DNA from: Armatimonadota bacterium
GTDB lineage: Bacteria > Sysuimicrobiota > Sysuimicrobiia > Sysuimicrobiales > Sysuimicrobiaceae
Assembly (NCBI GenBank): GCA_025060455.1
Contig: JANXBY010000021.1
Coordinates: 86,418 to 150,417 of the forward strand
Direction: 5' to 3'
DNA length: 64,000 bases
Shown here: piece by piece, positions 17,337-25,603 of the stretch
How the letters are laid out: every line of letters begins with the position of its first letter
Position numbering within the stretch: position 1 is the stretch's first letter
Made by a program: the position numbers and the translations under genes
The notes under the pieces: model-generated
Database searches by the model: none
Seen by the model: only the letters and a program-made list of their open reading frames with translations
Told to the model about the DNA's origin: nothing

Positions 17337-18180
17337 GGAACGTCGCAGGCGGGCTGTGCGGTGGAGCCAGCGACCCCTGACCGTCGTCGGCACCGTCCTG
17401 GTCTGCGCGTACGCGCTGGCCGCGGTACTGTCGCCTTGGGTGGCGCCCCACGATCCACTGCACATGTACCCGGGCCTAGCCCTGGCGGGCCCCTCGCTGC
17501 GATTCCCCTTCGGCACGGACGAGTTCGGCCGGTGCGTGTTCAGCCGGATCCTGCACGGTGCGCGGGTGTCCCTGTTCGTGGCGGGGGCGTCGGTGGCGAC
17601 GGCCCTCATCCTGGGGACCACCGTAGGGCTTGTGGCGGGACTGCGGGGCGGGCGTCTGGACAACGTGCTCATGCGGGTTATGGACGTGGTCTTCGCGTTC
17701 CCAAGCGTGTTGTTGGCGCTGTTCGTGGTGGGGGTCCTAGGCCCCGCACCCGCGCACATCGTCGTCGCCATCGGATTGGTCTACGCCCCGCAATTCGCTC
17801 GGGTCTCGCGGGCCGCCGTTCTGACGGTGCGGCACCTGGAGTACGTGGAGGCCGCGCGGGCCCTGGGGGCCTCGGAGCTGCGAATCCTGCGGCGCCACAT
17901 CCTGCCGAACGTCGCCGCCCCCCTGATCGTCCAGGTCAGCCTGACCCTGTCCCTGGCCATCCTGACCGAGTCGGCCCTGTCCTTCCTCGGGCTGGGTACC
18001 CAGCCCCCATGGCCCTCCTGGGGGAACATGCTCAGCGCGGGGCGGCGGTTTATGGAGCTGGCTCCCTGGGTGGCGGTCTTCCCGGGAGCCTCCATCATGG
18101 GAATCGTCCTCGGTTTTAACCTCCTGGGCGACGGGCTGCAGGAGCTTCTAGATCCCCGGATGCGGTCGGAGCACACGTGA
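17329..18180 (+). CDS. ABC transporter permease, DppC/OppC type
   Basis: A 283-residue partner of the preceding permease. It has the DppC layout: N-terminal membrane helix, the periplasmic FPFGTDEFGRCVFSRILHGARVSL motif, and the EAA loop YVEAARALGASELRILRRHILPNVAAPLIVQ. It ends with LLGDGLQELLDPRM. No DppD or DppF ATPase gene is found next to it or elsewhere in the window, so the transporter must borrow ATPase subunits. ATG start inside the previous gene's end; its stop overlaps the serine hydrolase GTG. Confidence 0.92.
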   Translation: MDEERRRRAVRWSQRPLTVVGTVLVCAYALAAVLSPWVAPHDPLHMYPGLALAGPSLRFPFGTDEFGRCVFSRILHGARVSLFVAGASVATALILGTTVGLVAGLRGGRLDNVLMRVMDVVFAFPSVLLALFVVGVLGPAPAHIVVAIGLVYAPQFARVSRAAVLTVRHLEYVEAARALGASELRILRRHILPNVAAPLIVQVSLTLSLAILTESALSFLGLGTQPPWPSWGNMLSAGRRFMELAPWVAVFPGASIMGIVLGFNLLGDGLQELLDPRMRSEHT

Positions 18181-19259
18181 CAGGGAGGAGAGTGGCTGCA
18201 CTCCTCCGGGCCGGGGTCGCCTCCGGAGTCTTTCCGGGTGCCGTGGCGGTCGTCTGGGCAGGTGGCCGGACCGTGTTCACCGACGCGGTCGGTCAGGCAG
18301 AGGTCGTTCCCACACAGCGAGCCATGCAGCCCGACGCGCTCTTCGACCTGGCGTCCCTCACCAAGGTCCTGTGCACCGTGCCCGTGGTGCTGCGTCTGGT
18401 CGAGGCAGGGCTGTTGCACCTGGACACCGCCGTGAGTCGTTGGCTGCCGGAGTTGCGCGGAGCGCCGTGCGGGGCAGCGACCCTGCGGCAGGCGCTGAGC
18501 CACACCACGGGGCTTCCCGCGTGGCGGCCCCTGTACCTGAAAGCGCGCGGCCGCGAGGCGGTGGTGCGGGCACTCGGGGAGGTCAGCCTGGAGGCGCCAC
18601 CCGGGCAGCAGGTGGTGTACTCGGACCTCGGCGTCTTGCTAGCCGGCCTTGCAGCCGAGCGCGCGGGAGGAGGGCGCATGGACTTGCTCTTCCGCACGCA
18701 CGTGGCGGAGCCCCTGGGCCTGCAGGAGACAGGCTTCTGCCCGCCGCCCGCCGTGCGGGCTCGGTGCGTGGCCACCGAGCAGGGCAACGCGTACGAACGG
18801 CAGATGGCCGGACAGGCGGGTATGGAGTTTCCCTGGCGCACGCACGTCCTGGTGGGGGAAGTCCATGACGGAAACGCGCACCACGCCCTGGGTGGGGTGG
18901 CGCCGCACGCAGGCCTGTTCTCCACCGCCCGGGAGGTCGGCCGTGTGGTGGAGGCGTGGATGCACCCCAGAGGCTGGCTGCCAGAAGGGTGTGTGTCGGA
19001 GGCGCTCCGGGACCAGCGGCGCGGGGCCGAGGGGGAGCCTCGGGGCTTGGGTTGGGCGCTGCACCACCCTGGCTGCTTTTTCGCCGCGTTCGGCCCGCGG
19101 TCGTTCGGCCACACGGGGTTCACCGGGACCTCCGTGGCCGCGGACCCCGACCGCGAGCTGTGGGCGGTGTTGCTGACCAACCGCGTGCATCCACGCGTAC
19201 GGGACGGTATCGACGACTTCCGGCGGGCGTTCCACCAAGAGGTGGCGCATCTGTCCTGA
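18177..19259 (+). CDS. Serine hydrolase, class C beta-lactamase family
   Basis: A 360-residue protein of the beta-lactamase/esterase/D-aminopeptidase family. The catalytic serine and lysine are in SLTK (about residues 60-63), the tyrosine in VVYSDLG near residue 147, and the third motif is HTG in FGHTGFTGT near residue 314. No signal peptide is seen, so it acts in the cytoplasm. A similar gene (amlB/ybbE) lies in the Bacillus murein-recycling operon. Here it probably trims imported wall peptides rather than conferring drug resistance; that is inference. GTG start overlapping the permease stop. Confidence 0.85.
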   Translation: MTGRRVAALLRAGVASGVFPGAVAVVWAGGRTVFTDAVGQAEVVPTQRAMQPDALFDLASLTKVLCTVPVVLRLVEAGLLHLDTAVSRWLPELRGAPCGAATLRQALSHTTGLPAWRPLYLKARGREAVVRALGEVSLEAPPGQQVVYSDLGVLLAGLAAERAGGGRMDLLFRTHVAEPLGLQETGFCPPPAVRARCVATEQGNAYERQMAGQAGMEFPWRTHVLVGEVHDGNAHHALGGVAPHAGLFSTAREVGRVVEAWMHPRGWLPEGCVSEALRDQRRGAEGEPRGLGWALHHPGCFFAAFGPRSFGHTGFTGTSVAADPDRELWAVLLTNRVHPRVRDGIDDFRRAFHQEVAHLS

Positions 19260-19269
19260 GGAGGTGCGT

Positions 19270-20172
19270 GTGAGGAGAGCTTTGGAGGAGCTGGAGACGG
19301 AGCAATCCAACCCCCGGAGCACCGACCTAGATCGGCTCCCCACGGACGAGGTGGTCCGGCTCATCAACGAAGAGGACGCCTCGGTAGCCGCGGCTGTACG
19401 GGAAGCGTTGCCTGCGGTGGCGCGGGCCGCGGAGCTAGTGGCTGAGCGGCTTTCCCGTGGCGGGCGGGTGTTCTACGTGGGAGCGGGGACGAGCGGGCGG
19501 ATGGGGTGGCTGGACGCGGTGGAGTGGGGCCCCACCTTCGGCGTGGATCCCGGGTGCGTGCAGGTGGTGGTGCCGGGCGGGGTCGGGTCCACCGTGGAAG
19601 CCACCTCGGAGCTGGAGGACGACGCGGAGCTGGGCGCCCGCGACCTTCGGGCTCAGAGGCCCACGCCCCGTGACGTGGTGGTGGGGATCGCCGCCAGCGG
19701 TCGGACGCCCTACGTCCTGGGCGCCCTCCAGGCCGCACGGGAGGCAGGCTGCGCGGTGGTGGTGGTCTGCAACAACCCGGGTTCACCCATGGAGGCCATG
19801 GCAGACGTGGCGGTGGTCGTACGCACGGGTCCCGAGGTCCTGGCCGGCTCCACCCGGATGAAGGCAGGAACAGCCCAGAAGATGGTGCTGAATATGCTCA
19901 GCACCGCTGCGATGGTGCGGCTGGGGAAGGTGTATCGGAACCTGATGGTAGACGTCCAGCCCCTGAACCGGAAGCTGGCGGCGAGGGCGGTGCGAATCGT
20001 GGCGGAGGCGGTGGGGGTGCCGTTGGAGCGGGCGGCGGAGCTGCTGGAACGGGCAGGGCACAACGCGAAGGTCGCCATCGTCATGGGCCGGGCGGGTTGC
20101 AGCCGGGAGGAAGCGGTGGACCGGCTGAGACGCGCAGGAGGCCGGGTGCGAGCGGCCCTGGGGGAAGCGTGA
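19270..20172 (+). CDS. murQ: N-acetylmuramic acid 6-phosphate etherase
   Basis: Cleaves the lactyl ether of MurNAc-6-phosphate to give GlcNAc-6-phosphate and D-lactate. The 300-residue SIS-fold protein has the MurQ marks: LETEQSNPRSTDLD at the start, VGAGTSGRMGWLDAVE near residue 67, the ELEDDAE segment with the catalytic glutamate, GIAASGRTPYVLGAL, LAGSTRMKAGTAQKMVLNM, and KVYRNLMVDVQPLN. The second GTG (19270) is chosen because a GAGGAGG ribosome site sits five bases before it; the first GTG at 19264 overlaps that site. Confidence 0.94.
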   Translation: MRRALEELETEQSNPRSTDLDRLPTDEVVRLINEEDASVAAAVREALPAVARAAELVAERLSRGGRVFYVGAGTSGRMGWLDAVEWGPTFGVDPGCVQVVVPGGVGSTVEATSELEDDAELGARDLRAQRPTPRDVVVGIAASGRTPYVLGALQAAREAGCAVVVVCNNPGSPMEAMADVAVVVRTGPEVLAGSTRMKAGTAQKMVLNMLSTAAMVRLGKVYRNLMVDVQPLNRKLAARAVRIVAEAVGVPLERAAELLERAGHNAKVAIVMGRAGCSREEAVDRLRRAGGRVRAALGEA

Positions 20173-21311
20173 CCGCCTTCCGGTGGCCCCATCCGGCGCC
20201 CGTCCTGCGGGTGGTGGGGGTGATGTCCGGGACCTCCTGCGACGGGGTGGACGTCGCGGTGGTGGAGGTGGAGCGGGCCGAGCGGGTTCGGGTTCGGACC
20301 CTCTGTACCTCCACGCAGCCGTACCCGGACCCGGTGCGCGAGGCGCTGCTACGCCTCGCGAGCCGGCACGCCACTCCGGAGGAGGTGTGCCGGTGGAACT
20401 TCGAGCTGGGGGAGCTGTTCGCGCAGGCCGTCCTGCGCGCCCTGGCACAGGCGGCCCTCGACCCCGCCAGCTGCCACTTGGTGGGCTCGCACGGACACAC
20501 GGTTTGGCACGCACCGGGCCACAGCACCTTACAGGTGGGCGAGGCGGCGGTGATCGCGGAGCGGACGGGCCTTCCGGTGGTGAGCAACTTCCGGGCCCGG
20601 GACGTGGCCGCGGGCGGTCAGGGCGCGCCCCTCGTCCCGTACCTGGACTGGCTGCTGTTCGCCCACCCGCAGCGCTACCGGGCGGTGCAGAACCTGGGCG
20701 GGATCGGAAACGTGACATACGTCCCGGCAGGTGGGGGGCCGGAGGACGTGGTGGCGTTCGACACCGGCCCCGGCAACATGGTGGTGGACGGCGTGGTACA
20801 GCTGCTCACAGGGGCGCGGTACGACGAGGGCGGCCGCATGGCGGCCCGCGGCCACCCGCACCAGGCTCTCGTAGAGGAGCTGTTGCGCCACCCGTACTTC
20901 TCACAGCCGCCGCCCAAGACCACCGGCCGGGAGGTGTTCGGCGTGGACTACGCGCGGGCGCTGGTGGGGCGCGGCCGGCAACTGGGGCTCCGGGATGAGG
21001 ACCTGGTGGCCACCGCCACGTACCTCACTGCCCGGACGGTGGCGGAGGCGTACCGGTTCGTGGGCAAGGTCGACGAGGTTCTGTTGAGCGGCGGAGGGGT
21101 CCACAACCAGACCCTGATGCGGTGGATCCGCGAGCTTGTGGCGCCTGTCCCCGTGCGAACCACTGCGGGGGAGGGTGTGGACCCGGACTTCAAAGAGGCA
21201 GTGGCGTTCGCGGTGCTGGCGGCCCTGACTGCGTGGGGAATGCCGGGCAACCTGCCGAAGGCCACGGGAGCGCGCCGGGCCGTATTGCTGGGCGACCTGA
21301 CGCCGCCGTGA
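20169..21311 (+). CDS. anmK: Anhydro-N-acetylmuramic acid kinase
   Basis: Opens and phosphorylates 1,6-anhydro-MurNAc to MurNAc-6-phosphate, the substrate of the murQ product. Motifs: VGVMSGTSCDGVDVA near residue 15 (phosphate loop of the Hsp70/actin-type kinase fold), GSHGHTVWHAPG, VSNFRARDVAAGGQGAPLVPYLDW with the catalytic aspartate, NLGGIGNVTYV, FDTGPGNMVVDGV and LLSGGGVHNQTL. The length of 380 fits. GTG start overlapping the murQ stop. Presence of AnmK implies that the cell recycles anhydro-muropeptides made by lytic transglycosylases. Confidence 0.95.
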   Translation: MTAFRWPHPAPVLRVVGVMSGTSCDGVDVAVVEVERAERVRVRTLCTSTQPYPDPVREALLRLASRHATPEEVCRWNFELGELFAQAVLRALAQAALDPASCHLVGSHGHTVWHAPGHSTLQVGEAAVIAERTGLPVVSNFRARDVAAGGQGAPLVPYLDWLLFAHPQRYRAVQNLGGIGNVTYVPAGGGPEDVVAFDTGPGNMVVDGVVQLLTGARYDEGGRMAARGHPHQALVEELLRHPYFSQPPPKTTGREVFGVDYARALVGRGRQLGLRDEDLVATATYLTARTVAEAYRFVGKVDEVLLSGGGVHNQTLMRWIRELVAPVPVRTTAGEGVDPDFKEAVAFAVLAALTAWGMPGNLPKATGARRAVLLGDLTPP

Positions 21312-22357
21312 AGGCTCCCGGTGGCTGGATGTACGCGGAGGTCCGGGAGCAGCCCGCGGTGGCCGCGCGGCTGTGGGACCTCGCGCGGCCCCGCGTTCGG
21401 GAGGTGGCTGTACGGTGGCGCCGCCACCCACCCTCGCTGGTGGTGTTCGTGGCCCGCGGGTCTTCAGACAACGCAGCTACGTATGGCCGGTACCTTTGGG
21501 AGACCCGGTTGCGCGCACCCGTCTGCCTGGCGGCGCCCTCGGTGGTCACCGTGTACCGCGCCCCGGTGAAATTGCAGGGCGCATGGGTGGTGGCGCTGTC
21601 CCAGTCGGGCCGTTCGCCGGACGTGGTCGCGTACGTCCGCCACGCACGGCGCCGCGGGGCGTTCACCCTGGCGGTGACCAACGCTCCGGACTCCGAGCTG
21701 GCGCAGGTGGCCCACGAAGTCCTGCCCCTGCACTCGGGCCCGGAGCGCAGCGTGGTGGCCACCAAGACGTACCTGGCGGAGCTGTTCGTGCTGAGCCTGC
21801 TGGCCGCGGAGGCGGCACGGGACCGGGCGCTGCTGAGCGCGCACGGGCAGCTGCCCGAACGGCTTTCCGCCGCCCTGGCGGTGGAGGCGGAGGCGTTGGA
21901 GCTCGCACGGCGGTGGGAGTCTGTGCCCGCGTGCGTGGTGACCGGGCGCGGGTACGACCTCGCCACCGCACAGGAGGCCGCCCTCAAGCTGAAGGAGGCT
22001 GCCTACCTGTCCGCGGAGGCGTTGTCCTCCGCGGACTTCCTGCACGGGCCGGTGGCGATGGTCGGGCCCGGGTTCCCGGTGCTGGCGGTGGCCTCCCCGG
22101 GCAGGACACGGACCCACATACAGGACGTGCTGCGTCGGCTGCGCGGTCGGGGCGCGGACGTGGCCGTGGTGTCCTCCGACGAGGGGCTGCTGCGCGCTGC
22201 GCGGCGTCCCCTGAGAGTCCCCGTAGAGCCCCGGGAAGAGTTGGCGCCGCACGTGTACGCGGTCGCGGTGCAGCTTCTGAGCTACCACCTGGGCCTGCGC
22301 CGGGGCGTGGACCCTGACCGGCCCCGTGGTCTTCGGAAGGTCACCCTGGTGCTGTAA
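21308..22357 (+). CDS. Double-SIS sugar isomerase/deaminase, GlmS-like
   Basis: A 349-residue protein with two SIS domains, like the isomerase half of GlmS but without the glutaminase half. Domain one has FVARGSSDNAATYGRYLWE and ALSQSGRSPDVVAYV; ERSVVATKTYLAEL matches the GlmS sugar-phosphate site. Domain two has VTGRGYDLATAQEAALKLKEAAYLSAEALSSADFLHGP, holding the catalytic glutamate and histidine region. Such proteins are often NagB-II type glucosamine-6-phosphate deaminases. With MurQ and AnmK this would return amino sugar to fructose-6-phosphate, though a GlcNAc-6-P deacetylase gene is not in the window. GTG start overlapping the anmK stop. Confidence 0.87.
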   Translation: MKAPGGWMYAEVREQPAVAARLWDLARPRVREVAVRWRRHPPSLVVFVARGSSDNAATYGRYLWETRLRAPVCLAAPSVVTVYRAPVKLQGAWVVALSQSGRSPDVVAYVRHARRRGAFTLAVTNAPDSELAQVAHEVLPLHSGPERSVVATKTYLAELFVLSLLAAEAARDRALLSAHGQLPERLSAALAVEAEALELARRWESVPACVVTGRGYDLATAQEAALKLKEAAYLSAEALSSADFLHGPVAMVGPGFPVLAVASPGRTRTHIQDVLRRLRGRGADVAVVSSDEGLLRAARRPLRVPVEPREELAPHVYAVAVQLLSYHLGLRRGVDPDRPRGLRKVTLVL

Positions 22358-22406
22358 CACCGAGGCGAGGGTAGGCGCCGGCTCCGTGGGTGCGAGCTGG
22401 CGCTGG

Positions 22407-23111
22407 TCAGGGCAGGAGTTCCAGGAGGCCCGAAAGCCCGTCCACCGTGTGGTGAGGCCGGGGCCCTTGCGGCGGGCTGTCGGGCGGCCGGCGCCGGACC
22501 CACACCGCGGTCATGCCCGCCGCCACCGCCCCTGCCACGTCCGCGTGTGGCAAGTCGCCCACCATCCAGCACCGGTGGGGATCGGCACCGGCGCGGCGGG
22601 CGGCCTCGAAGAACACCTCTGGGTCCGGCTTGCTGCGGCCCACCTCCTGGCTCGTCACCACCGGGTCTAACAGCTCCGAAAGTCCGGTGCGGTCCAGCTT
22701 CCAGCGCTGCAGGGCGGTCTCGCCGTTGGAGATGACCCCGGTGCGGTAGCCGCGGCGGCGTAGCTCCTCCAGCACAGGCCGCGCGTCGGGGAACGGGCGC
22801 ACCTGACCGTCCCGGAGGGCCGTGTAGCGCTCCAGGAAGGGCTCCACGGGGCCGTCCACCCGCAGCCGCCGCAGGGTGTCCTCCCACGTCCACCGCCGCA
22901 TGAGGGGAATGGTCACCCCGGCCTGAGCGGGTGTGACGCGCCTCCACAGATCCAGGGACGCGCGCAGGTACGTCTCCACCACGAGCTCAGGTGGCAGGAA
23001 CGGGTAGACGTCCTGCATCTGCTGGGCCACCCGGCGCACGCAGTCGGCCATCAGCCCGGTCTCGTCCACCAGGGTGTCGTCCAGGTCGAAGAAGACGACG
23101 TCCGGTCGCAC
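22407..23111 (-). CDS. HAD superfamily hydrolase
   Basis: A 234-residue haloacid-dehalogenase phosphatase. Motif I is FFDLDDTLVDE near residues 6-16 with both catalytic aspartates, motif II VISNGE near residue 128, motif III lysine in GRSKPDPEVF near residue 160, and motif IV VGDLPHADVAGA near residue 182. A helical cap lies between motifs I and II (type C1). Substrate unknown; relatives include phosphoglycolate phosphatase and YjjG-like nucleotidases. The GTG start lies only 14 bases after the 3' end of tRNA-Ser on the same strand, so the two are probably one transcript. Confidence 0.88.
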   Translation of the reverse strand: MRPDVVFFDLDDTLVDETGLMADCVRRVAQQMQDVYPFLPPELVVETYLRASLDLWRRVTPAQAGVTIPLMRRWTWEDTLRRLRVDGPVEPFLERYTALRDGQVRPFPDARPVLEELRRRGYRTGVISNGETALQRWKLDRTGLSELLDPVVTSQEVGRSKPDPEVFFEAARRAGADPHRCWMVGDLPHADVAGAVAAGMTAVWVRRRPPDSPPQGPRPHHTVDGLSGLLELLP

Positions 23112-23125
23112 GTGGCCTCGCAGGG

Positions 23126-23221
23126 TGGCGGAGGGGGTGGGATTTGAACCCACGAGGCGGGTTTTAGCCCGCCTACGCGCTCTCCAGGCGCGCCGGATCA
23201 GCCGGACTCCCGCACCCCTCC
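23126..23221 (-). tRNA. tRNA-Ser (anticodon GGA)
   Basis: On the minus strand a full cloverleaf can be drawn. The acceptor stem GGAGGGG pairs with CCCCUCC, there is an encoded CCA, and the anticodon stem CGCGC/GCGCG holds loop CTGGAGA (anticodon GGA, reading UCC/UCU). A long variable arm with stem GGCGGG/CCCGCC and T loop GTTCAAAT confirm a class II serine tRNA. A good extended -10 box lies just upstream. Confidence 0.95.
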
Positions 23222-23234
23222 GGCTCGTGAGTCC

Positions 23235-23243
23235 ATGATAACA
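23235..23243 (-). promoter_or_regulatory. Extended -10 promoter of tRNA-Ser(GGA)
   Basis: Read on the minus strand this is TGTTATCAT: a TG-n extension followed by TATCAT, five of six matches to TATAAT. It ends 13 bases before the first tRNA base, the right distance for a start a few bases before the tRNA. No good -35 is present, which fits an extended -10 promoter. It lies inside the candidate CarH site described next. Confidence 0.6.
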
Positions 23244-23256
23244 GAGGTTGGACAAT
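23235..23256 (-). promoter_or_regulatory. Candidate CarH operator before the carotenoid operon
   Basis: On the minus strand the 11-mer ATTGTCCAACC shares the eight-base core TTGTCCAA with the first of three tandem repeats at the carH promoter. The adjoining 11-mer TCTGTTATCAT keeps only the left half (CTGT) of the pattern. The site lies 40-60 bases before the first gene of the carotenoid operon, next to a possible leaderless promoter (TTGAGG at 23260, TAGCTT at 23283, 17 bases apart). Confidence 0.4.
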
Positions 23257-23295
23257 CCCTTGAGGCAGGCCCGAGGTGCCCGTAGCTTAGGGGCG

Positions 23296-24189
23296 ATGCG
23301 GGTGGCGGTCGTGGGCGCCACGGGCCTGCTGGGCAAGGCCCTGAAGGACCACCTGGAGGCCGCCGGGCACACGGTGGTGCCGGTGAGCCGGCGTCCGCTC
23401 CCGGGCGGGCTGCGGTGGGACCCCGCGCGTGGTCACCTGGAAGCAGGCGCGCTGGAGGGGTGCCACGCGGTGGTGAACCTGGCGGGAGCCCGCATCGCGC
23501 CGGCCCGGTGGACGGAGGCGTACAAACAGGAGCTGCGGGCAAGCCGCGTAGAGGCCACACGGCTTCTGGCAGCAACCCTGGCGCGGCTGGCCCGCCCGCC
23601 GGAGGTTTTCCTGTCAGCCTCGGCCACCGGTTACTACGGCCACCGGCCGTTCCACGAGGTGCTGGATGAAGGGAGCGGGCCGGGGCGCGGGTTTTTGGCT
23701 TCCCTCTGCGTGGAGTGGGAGGCCGCCACCGAGCCCGCGCGGAGGGCGGGGATCCGGACGGTGCTGTTGCGGACAGGGCCCGTGCTCAGCCGCCAGGGCG
23801 GGTTCCTCGCGCCGCTGGTGCCTCTTTTTCGGCTGGGGCTGGGCGGGCCGGTGGGAGATGGCCAGCAGGGGGTTAGCTGGATCGCCCTCGAGGACTGGGT
23901 GCGCGCGGCGGAATACCTGACGGGCTCGGTCTCAGTGGAGGGTCCGGTGAACCTGACCGCTCCCAACCCCGTCACCTTCCGCGAGTTCGCCCGGGTTCTG
24001 GCGCGGGTGCTCCGCAGGCCGGCGGTCGTGCGGGCCCCCGCGTTCGTGGTCCGCGCGATGTTCGGCCACGAAATGGCGCAGGAGGTCCTGCTTTCCGGCC
24101 AGCGCGCGGTGCCCAAGCGGCTGCGGGAGGCGGGGTTCCGGTTCGACTACCCGGAGCTGGAGGGGGCGCTCCGAAGGGTGCTGGGCTGA
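23296..24189 (+). CDS. TIGR01777 family SDR-type epimerase
   Basis: A 297-residue extended-SDR-like protein. It opens with the Rossmann loop VVGATGLLGKAL (G-x2-G-x2-G), has VVNLAGARIAPARWTEAYKQE and LSASATGYYGHR with the active-site tyrosine, and ends in a DUF1731 domain (LTAPNPVTFREFARVLARVL ... FGHEMAQEVLLSGQRAVP). Relatives include YfcH and plastid division-related proteins; the reaction is not known. First gene of the carotenoid operon. The ATG is chosen at the Rossmann fold; a promoter with a -10-like TAGCTT ends eight bases before it, so the mRNA may be leaderless. Confidence 0.88.
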   Translation: MRVAVVGATGLLGKALKDHLEAAGHTVVPVSRRPLPGGLRWDPARGHLEAGALEGCHAVVNLAGARIAPARWTEAYKQELRASRVEATRLLAATLARLARPPEVFLSASATGYYGHRPFHEVLDEGSGPGRGFLASLCVEWEAATEPARRAGIRTVLLRTGPVLSRQGGFLAPLVPLFRLGLGGPVGDGQQGVSWIALEDWVRAAEYLTGSVSVEGPVNLTAPNPVTFREFARVLARVLRRPAVVRAPAFVVRAMFGHEMAQEVLLSGQRAVPKRLREAGFRFDYPELEGALRRVLG

Positions 24190-24234
24190 GCCCGGCGGGG
24201 CGCAGCCTGGGCGCCGGGAGGGCGGTGGGAAGTC

Positions 24235-24708
24235 ATGCACCCGCGTGTGGAGCGGCTGGAGCGGCGGGTCGTGATCCGGGCCACCCTGGCGGACGTATGG
24301 CGATTTTTCTCCGACCCCCGGAACCTGCCCCGGATCACGCCCACCTGGCTGGACCTGCGGATTGTTTCTCCCGTGCCGGAGGCCATCTACCCCGGATTGA
24401 TCCTGGAGTACCGGGTTCGGCCCCTGGGGTGGTTGGAGTGGCAGTGGGTCACGGAGATCACCCACCTGCGGGAGGGGCGGTTGTTCGTGGACGAACAACG
24501 CTTCGGACCGTACCGGTTCTGGCACCATCAGCACCACTTCCACGAGGTGCGCGAGGGCGTGGAGGTGAGGGATGTGGTGCATTACGTCTTGCCGGGCGGC
24601 GCGCTGGGCCGGTGGGTGCTGGGGTCAGCCGTGGCCTCCCGGTTGAGGGAAATTTTCGACTACCGGGAAGCCGCCGTGCGGAGGATCCTCGGTGATCCCG
24701 GGCCGTGA
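24235..24708 (+). CDS. SRPBCC family protein
   Basis: A 157-residue protein of the START/Bet v1-like (SRPBCC) fold, a closed cavity for hydrophobic ligands. It has the opening ERRVVIRATLADVWRFFSDPRNLPRITP, a central YRVRPLGWLEWQWVTEI, and the C-terminal helix GSAVASRLREIFDYREAAVRRIL. Such genes often sit next to TIGR01777 genes, sometimes fused to them, as here by order. A role in binding a lipid or carotenoid intermediate is inference. The ATG follows a GGGAGGGCGGTGGGA stretch. It overlaps crtB by 17 bases. Confidence 0.85.
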   Translation: MHPRVERLERRVVIRATLADVWRFFSDPRNLPRITPTWLDLRIVSPVPEAIYPGLILEYRVRPLGWLEWQWVTEITHLREGRLFVDEQRFGPYRFWHHQHHFHEVREGVEVRDVVHYVLPGGALGRWVLGSAVASRLREIFDYREAAVRRILGDPGP

Positions 24709-25603
24709 CCGCCGCCGGCGAGCACACCGGCGCGCCCCGGACTGGGCCGCGGTGGCGGCGGTGGTGCGCGCGCACTCCGCAACTTTCTACTTCGCCAGCT
24801 GGCTGTTCCCGCCCACTCCCCGGCGTGGGATCTGGTCGGTATACGCCGCATGCCGGCTCGGGGACGATGCGGTGGACGAAGAGGGGGCGGGGCCCTGGGC
24901 GCTGCAGGCATGGTGGGATGGCATCCTGCGGGCATACCGCGGGCAGCCGCGGATGACCTGGGAGGAGGCTCTTTGTTGGACTGTGGACCGTTGGCAGGTG
25001 CCCCTGCGCGCGTTCGAGGAAATGCGCGAGGGCTTCCGCATGGACCTGAGGCCGGTGCGGATCCGTACCGAGGCGGAGCTGTTGACCTACTGCTACCGGG
25101 TGGCCGGGACCGTGGGGGAGATGGTGGCCCCTATTGCCGGTGCCGACGAGAGTTGGGTCGGCGCCGCCGCGTCCCTCGGTCAGGCCATGCAGCTGACCAA
25201 CATCCTCCGGGACGTGGGCGAAGATCTGCGGCGGGACCGGGTCTACTTGCCCCAGGACCTGTTGGCCCGGTTCGGGGTACGGGAGGCCGACCTGTGGGCG
25301 GGGAGGGTCACGCCTGAGTACCAAGCCCTCATGTGCTACTTGGATCTCCGGGCTCGGCGCTTATACGCGGACGGCCTGCGAGGGCTGCCCGGGCTTCGAC
25401 GGGGTCGGGCGGCGGTGGCCTTTGCCGCGCTTCAGTATCGGGCCATCCTGGACAAGCTGCGGGACCGCGGCTACGACAACCTGCGGGAGCGCGTGAGCCT
25501 GACCTCCGCGGAGCGAGTGCGGCTTGTGCCGAGGTCTCTCACCGTGGCCATCCGGGCAGGCCGGTGGCCACAGGCCCGTCCATGGTATTCGGGAGTGAGC
25601 TGA
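24692..25603 (+). CDS. crtB: Phytoene/squalene synthase family protein
   Basis: Joins two geranylgeranyl diphosphates head to head, via prephytoene diphosphate, to phytoene. Both aspartate-rich motifs are present: YAACRLGDDAVDEE near residue 57 and LTNILRDVGEDLRRDRVYLP near residue 172. GTVGEMVAPI is also in place. The length of 303 fits CrtB. The nearby crtI and lycopene cyclase decide for phytoene rather than squalene. The GTG start lies within the SRPBCC gene end; the stop overlaps the P450 start (TGATG). Confidence 0.93.
   Translation: MIPGRDRRRRAHRRAPDWAAVAAVVRAHSATFYFASWLFPPTPRRGIWSVYAACRLGDDAVDEEGAGPWALQAWWDGILRAYRGQPRMTWEEALCWTVDRWQVPLRAFEEMREGFRMDLRPVRIRTEAELLTYCYRVAGTVGEMVAPIAGADESWVGAAASLGQAMQLTNILRDVGEDLRRDRVYLPQDLLARFGVREADLWAGRVTPEYQALMCYLDLRARRLYADGLRGLPGLRRGRAAVAFAALQYRAILDKLRDRGYDNLRERVSLTSAERVRLVPRSLTVAIRAGRWPQARPWYSGVS

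Noticed and set aside
18177..19259. Antibiotic-resistance beta-lactamase
   Set aside because: No signal peptide, and the gene lies inside a murein-recycling operon. The tyrosine motif is YSD, not YxN, and the family is mostly made of peptidases and esterases.
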